From Crocinitomicaceae bacterium (lineage in GTDB: Bacteria; Bacteroidota; Bacteroidia; Flavobacteriales_D; Crocinitomicaceae): a stretch of DNA of 9,521 bases. Shown piece after piece: positions 8,278 to 9,521 of this stretch. The stretch is from assembly GCA_011522905.1 (NCBI GenBank), contig WTIB01000106.1, positions 1-9,521 of the forward strand. Direction: 5' to 3'. The position numbers and the translations under genes are program-made. How positions within the stretch are numbered: the first letter of the stretch is position 1; each line of letters begins with the position of its first letter. Below the pieces are notes generated by a model. It made no database searches. It was given only the letters and a program-made list of their open reading frames with translations, and was not told where the DNA came from.

Positions 8278-8931
8278 CTAGTTTACTTTCCGTTCTAGCA
8301 TTGGGACAAATTTAAAAGTGCCGAAATCTTCTTCACTAATTTTCCCTTCACTGTCTTTTTTGAGTTTAATCATTTTTTGCTCTTTCCCAGCCCCAACCGG
8401 AATTACTATAATTCCGCCATTTTTAAGCTGCGTCAATAACTCAGCCGGAACTTCTGGAGCGCCACAAGTTACCAAAATTCTATCGTATGGCCCATAAGTT
8501 TTGTTTCCCTTATATCCATCACCAAAAAATAAACGAGCTGAGAATTTAAAATAATCGATCATTGCCTTCGCTTTCTTGTGCAATTCCTTATGACGCTCAA
8601 TACTAAAAACTTTGGCTCCAAGCTTACATAGAATACAAGTCTGAAAACCAGAACCAGTGCCTATTTCAAGTACCTTCATCCCCTTTTCCAATTCAAGTAA
8701 CTGAGTTTGAAAAGCAACCGTGTAGGGATGAGAAATCGTTTGGCCTGAACCTATTTGAAATGCCATATTTTGATATGCTTGTGCTTCAAAAACCAAATCT
8801 AAAAAGTAATGTCTCGGCACCGCATCAAATGCTTGTAGAATAGCATCATCAACTATTCCCATTTCTTTAAGCTTGGTAATTAACATTTTTCTTTTACCCT
8901 TATGCTTATATGAATCTTTTAAATGCTTCAT
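8278..8931 (-). CDS. pcm: Protein-L-isoaspartate O-methyltransferase
   Basis: A 217-residue cytosolic repair enzyme that methylates L-isoaspartyl residues of aged proteins using SAM (EC 2.1.1.77). Family marks are DSYKHKGKRKML near the N-terminus, AVPRHYFL (37-44), the substrate-loop motif IGSGQTISHPYTVA (60-73), SAM motif I VLEIGTGSGFQT (87-98), the acidic ribose contact in FSIERH (109-114), GDGYKG (137-142) and YDRILVTCGAPEVP (149-162), then GGIIVIPVG (172-180). Length is typical. ATG at 8931 is preferred over M16 at 8886 because the N-terminal YKHKG stretch is characteristic of Bacteroidota homologues. It is the first gene of the six-gene minus-strand run and lies downstream of a candidate -7 box (8987-8994), implying a leader of about 50 nt. 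Its link to the polysaccharide genes that follow is not explained by its function. Confidence 0.95.
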   Translation of the reverse strand: MKHLKDSYKHKGKRKMLITKLKEMGIVDDAILQAFDAVPRHYFLDLVFEAQAYQNMAFQIGSGQTISHPYTVAFQTQLLELEKGMKVLEIGTGSGFQTCILCKLGAKVFSIERHKELHKKAKAMIDYFKFSARLFFGDGYKGNKTYGPYDRILVTCGAPEVPAELLTQLKNGGIIVIPVGAGKEQKMIKLKKDSEGKISEEDFGTFKFVPMLERKVN

Positions 8932-8986
8932 TTCATTAGACAGTTGAGATGTAAATGCGAATCACAAGTATGTAAAAACACGACAG

Positions 8987-8994
8987 CAAATTTA
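8987..8994 (-). promoter_or_regulatory. Candidate promoter -7 box for the pcm operon
   Basis: Read on the minus strand, these bases are TAAATTTG followed by C, an exact match to the Bacteroidota primary-sigma -7 consensus TAnnTTTG. It would place the transcript start near 8981 and give a leader of roughly 50 nt before the pcm ATG. No clear TTG -33 element is found at the expected distance upstream (around 9014-9018), where an inverted repeat lies instead. In AT-rich DNA such a box occurs by chance fairly often, so the call rests mainly on its position. Confidence 0.45.
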
Positions 8995-9007
8995 ATTTGA
9001 ATTATCG

Positions 9008-9031
9008 ATATATGTGATGATAAACATATAT
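9008..9031. repeat. 24-bp inverted repeat, candidate operator
   Basis: Two perfect 8-bp arms, ATATATGT (9008-9015) and ACATATAT (9024-9031), flank the 8-bp spacer GATGATAA. The dyad sits between the two divergent candidate -7 boxes and covers the region where the -33 element of each promoter would fall. The geometry suits binding of a dimeric regulator acting on both directions. The AT-rich arms make chance occurrence possible, and no cognate regulator is identified in the window. The HTH-less response regulator is a poor candidate because it lacks a DNA-binding domain. Confidence 0.4.
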
Positions 9032-9038
9032 TAATTCT

Positions 9039-9046
9039 TAACTTTG
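9039..9046 (+). promoter_or_regulatory. Candidate promoter -7 box for the UpxY-type gene
   Basis: TAACTTTG matches the Bacteroidota -7 consensus TAnnTTTG exactly. A transcript starting near 9052 would give a leader of about 30 nt before ATG 9084 but only about 8 nt before the alternative in-frame ATG at 9060, so the box supports the later start. No convincing TTG -33 element is seen about 20 bp upstream; that position lies inside the 9008-9031 inverted repeat. Confidence 0.45.
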
Positions 9047-9061
9047 ATATCCAGTTTAAAT

Positions 9062-9076
9062 GTGCATTTTTTGCAC
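9062..9076 (+). other. Short leader stem-loop upstream of the UpxY-type gene
   Basis: GTGCA (9062-9066), a TTTTT loop (9067-9071) and TGCAC (9072-9076) form a perfect 5-bp stem ending 7 nt before the ATG at 9084. In the transcript it would lie in the ribosome-loading region or near the 5' end. It is too short to be a strong terminator and has no following U-tract. A role in RNA stability or initiation control is speculative. Confidence 0.25.
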
Positions 9077-9083
9077 TTCATTT

Positions 9084-9521
9084 ATGGAAAAAGAAAATAG
9101 CTTAAATTGGTACGTAGTTAAAACACGTTCGCGTGCAGAGGTAAAAGTAGCTGAAAGGATAGACTCAAAAGGATTACATGTTTATTTGCCTTTACAACGG
9201 ACCATTAGGCAATGGAGTGATCGAAAAAAGAAAGTCGATGTCCCTTTAATTTCAAATACTCTTTTTGTTCACACGAATGAAAAATCTTTAAGCTTATTGT
9301 ACGATGTTCCTGGTTTTCATTCCATTTTACATTTTCTAGGAAAGCCCGCTCTTGTTCGGCAAAATGAGATCAATAATTTAAAATTACTTCTACAAGAAAA
9401 TGTCGAATTCGAAAAACAAGAGTTTCAAGAATTTACAAAAGGAGCAAAAATAGAGGTTATTCGTGGGCCTTTACAAGGAATTATTGCAACTTCTATCAAT
9501 GAAGGGCGTACACACAAACTG
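9084..9521 (+). CDS. UpxY/RfaH-type NusG paralogue, partial at right edge
   Basis: The first 146 codons of a NusG-family specialised transcription elongation factor; the frame is open to the window end. The NGN domain (about residues 8-105) begins LNWYVVKTRSRAEVKVAER, then VYLPLQRTIRQWSDRKKKVDV (33-53), LISNTLFVH (55-63) and FLGKPALVRQNEI (84-96), all typical of UpxY-like proteins in Bacteroidota. The start of the KOW domain is seen at FTKGAKIEVIRGPLQG (117-132). Such factors bind RNA polymerase and let it read through long capsule or exopolysaccharide operons, usually the one they head. An in-frame ATG at 9060 would add eight residues (MCIFCTSF), but it lies too close to the likely transcript start and does not fit the family N-terminus. 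It diverges from the pcm operon across 152 bp. A polysaccharide operon to the right is inferred. Confidence 0.88.
   Translation, partial: MEKENSLNWYVVKTRSRAEVKVAERIDSKGLHVYLPLQRTIRQWSDRKKKVDVPLISNTLFVHTNEKSLSLLYDVPGFHSILHFLGKPALVRQNEINNLKLLLQENVEFEKQEFQEFTKGAKIEVIRGPLQGIIATSINEGRTHKL

Noticed and set aside
8932..9083. Sigma-54 (-24/-12) promoter in the divergent intergenic region, suggested by the nearby sigma-54 activator and by TTGCA at 9071-9075.
   Set aside because: There is no TGGCAC-like element at the required distance upstream of TTGCA; the GG of the -24 box is absent on both strands.
1..9521. Mobile elements, CRISPR arrays, tRNA or rRNA genes, and toxin-antitoxin or phage-defence genes.
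   Set aside because: No transposase, integrase, direct repeat series, tRNA-like cloverleaf or defence domain was seen on either strand.

Overview
The window looks like the chromosome of a member of the Bacteroidota. It is AT-rich, its genes lack clear Shine-Dalgarno sequences, the one intergenic promoter region carries two boxes matching the Bacteroidota -7 consensus TAnnTTTG, and the gene set (a NusG-like UpxY-type regulator, a YfhO-family membrane protein, and a short sigma-54 activator without a DNA-binding domain) fits that phylum. I cannot place it below phylum. Eight genes are visible, all apparently intact except the last, which runs off the right edge. There is no RNA gene, insertion sequence or CRISPR array, and no gene-free stretch longer than about 150 bp.

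Layout: (1) 21-1292 (+) is a GT4-type glycosyltransferase. (2) Convergent to it, after a 66-bp gap, is the end of a six-gene minus-strand run from 8931 down to 1359. In transcription order it holds pcm (protein L-isoaspartyl methyltransferase), a NtrC-type sigma-54 response regulator without the HTH domain, a 919-residue YfhO-family membrane protein, a non-hydrolysing UDP-GlcNAc 2-epimerase (wecB type), a second GT4-type glycosyltransferase, and a class I SAM-dependent methyltransferase. The junctions are +4, +2, -8, -1 and -32 nt, so a single operon is very likely. (3) A 152-bp divergent intergenic region (8932-9083) carries a candidate -7 box for each direction, with a 24-bp perfect-arm inverted repeat between them. 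(4) 9084 to the right edge (+) is the first 146 codons of a NusG-family specialised elongation factor of the UpxY/RfaH type.

Working together: the epimerase supplies UDP-ManNAc, the glycosyltransferases build a surface glycan, the small methyltransferase may decorate it, and the YfhO-type protein may add sugars on the outer side of the inner membrane. The UpxY-type gene is the kind of regulator that commonly opens a capsule or exopolysaccharide operon, so the polysaccharide locus probably continues to the right. pcm and the sigma-54 regulator are not obvious polysaccharide genes, and their place at the head of this operon is the main contextual oddity. I see no clearly new multi-gene system. 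The points most worth checking are the HTH-less GAFTSA regulator, the dyad between the divergent promoters, and the operon arrangement.
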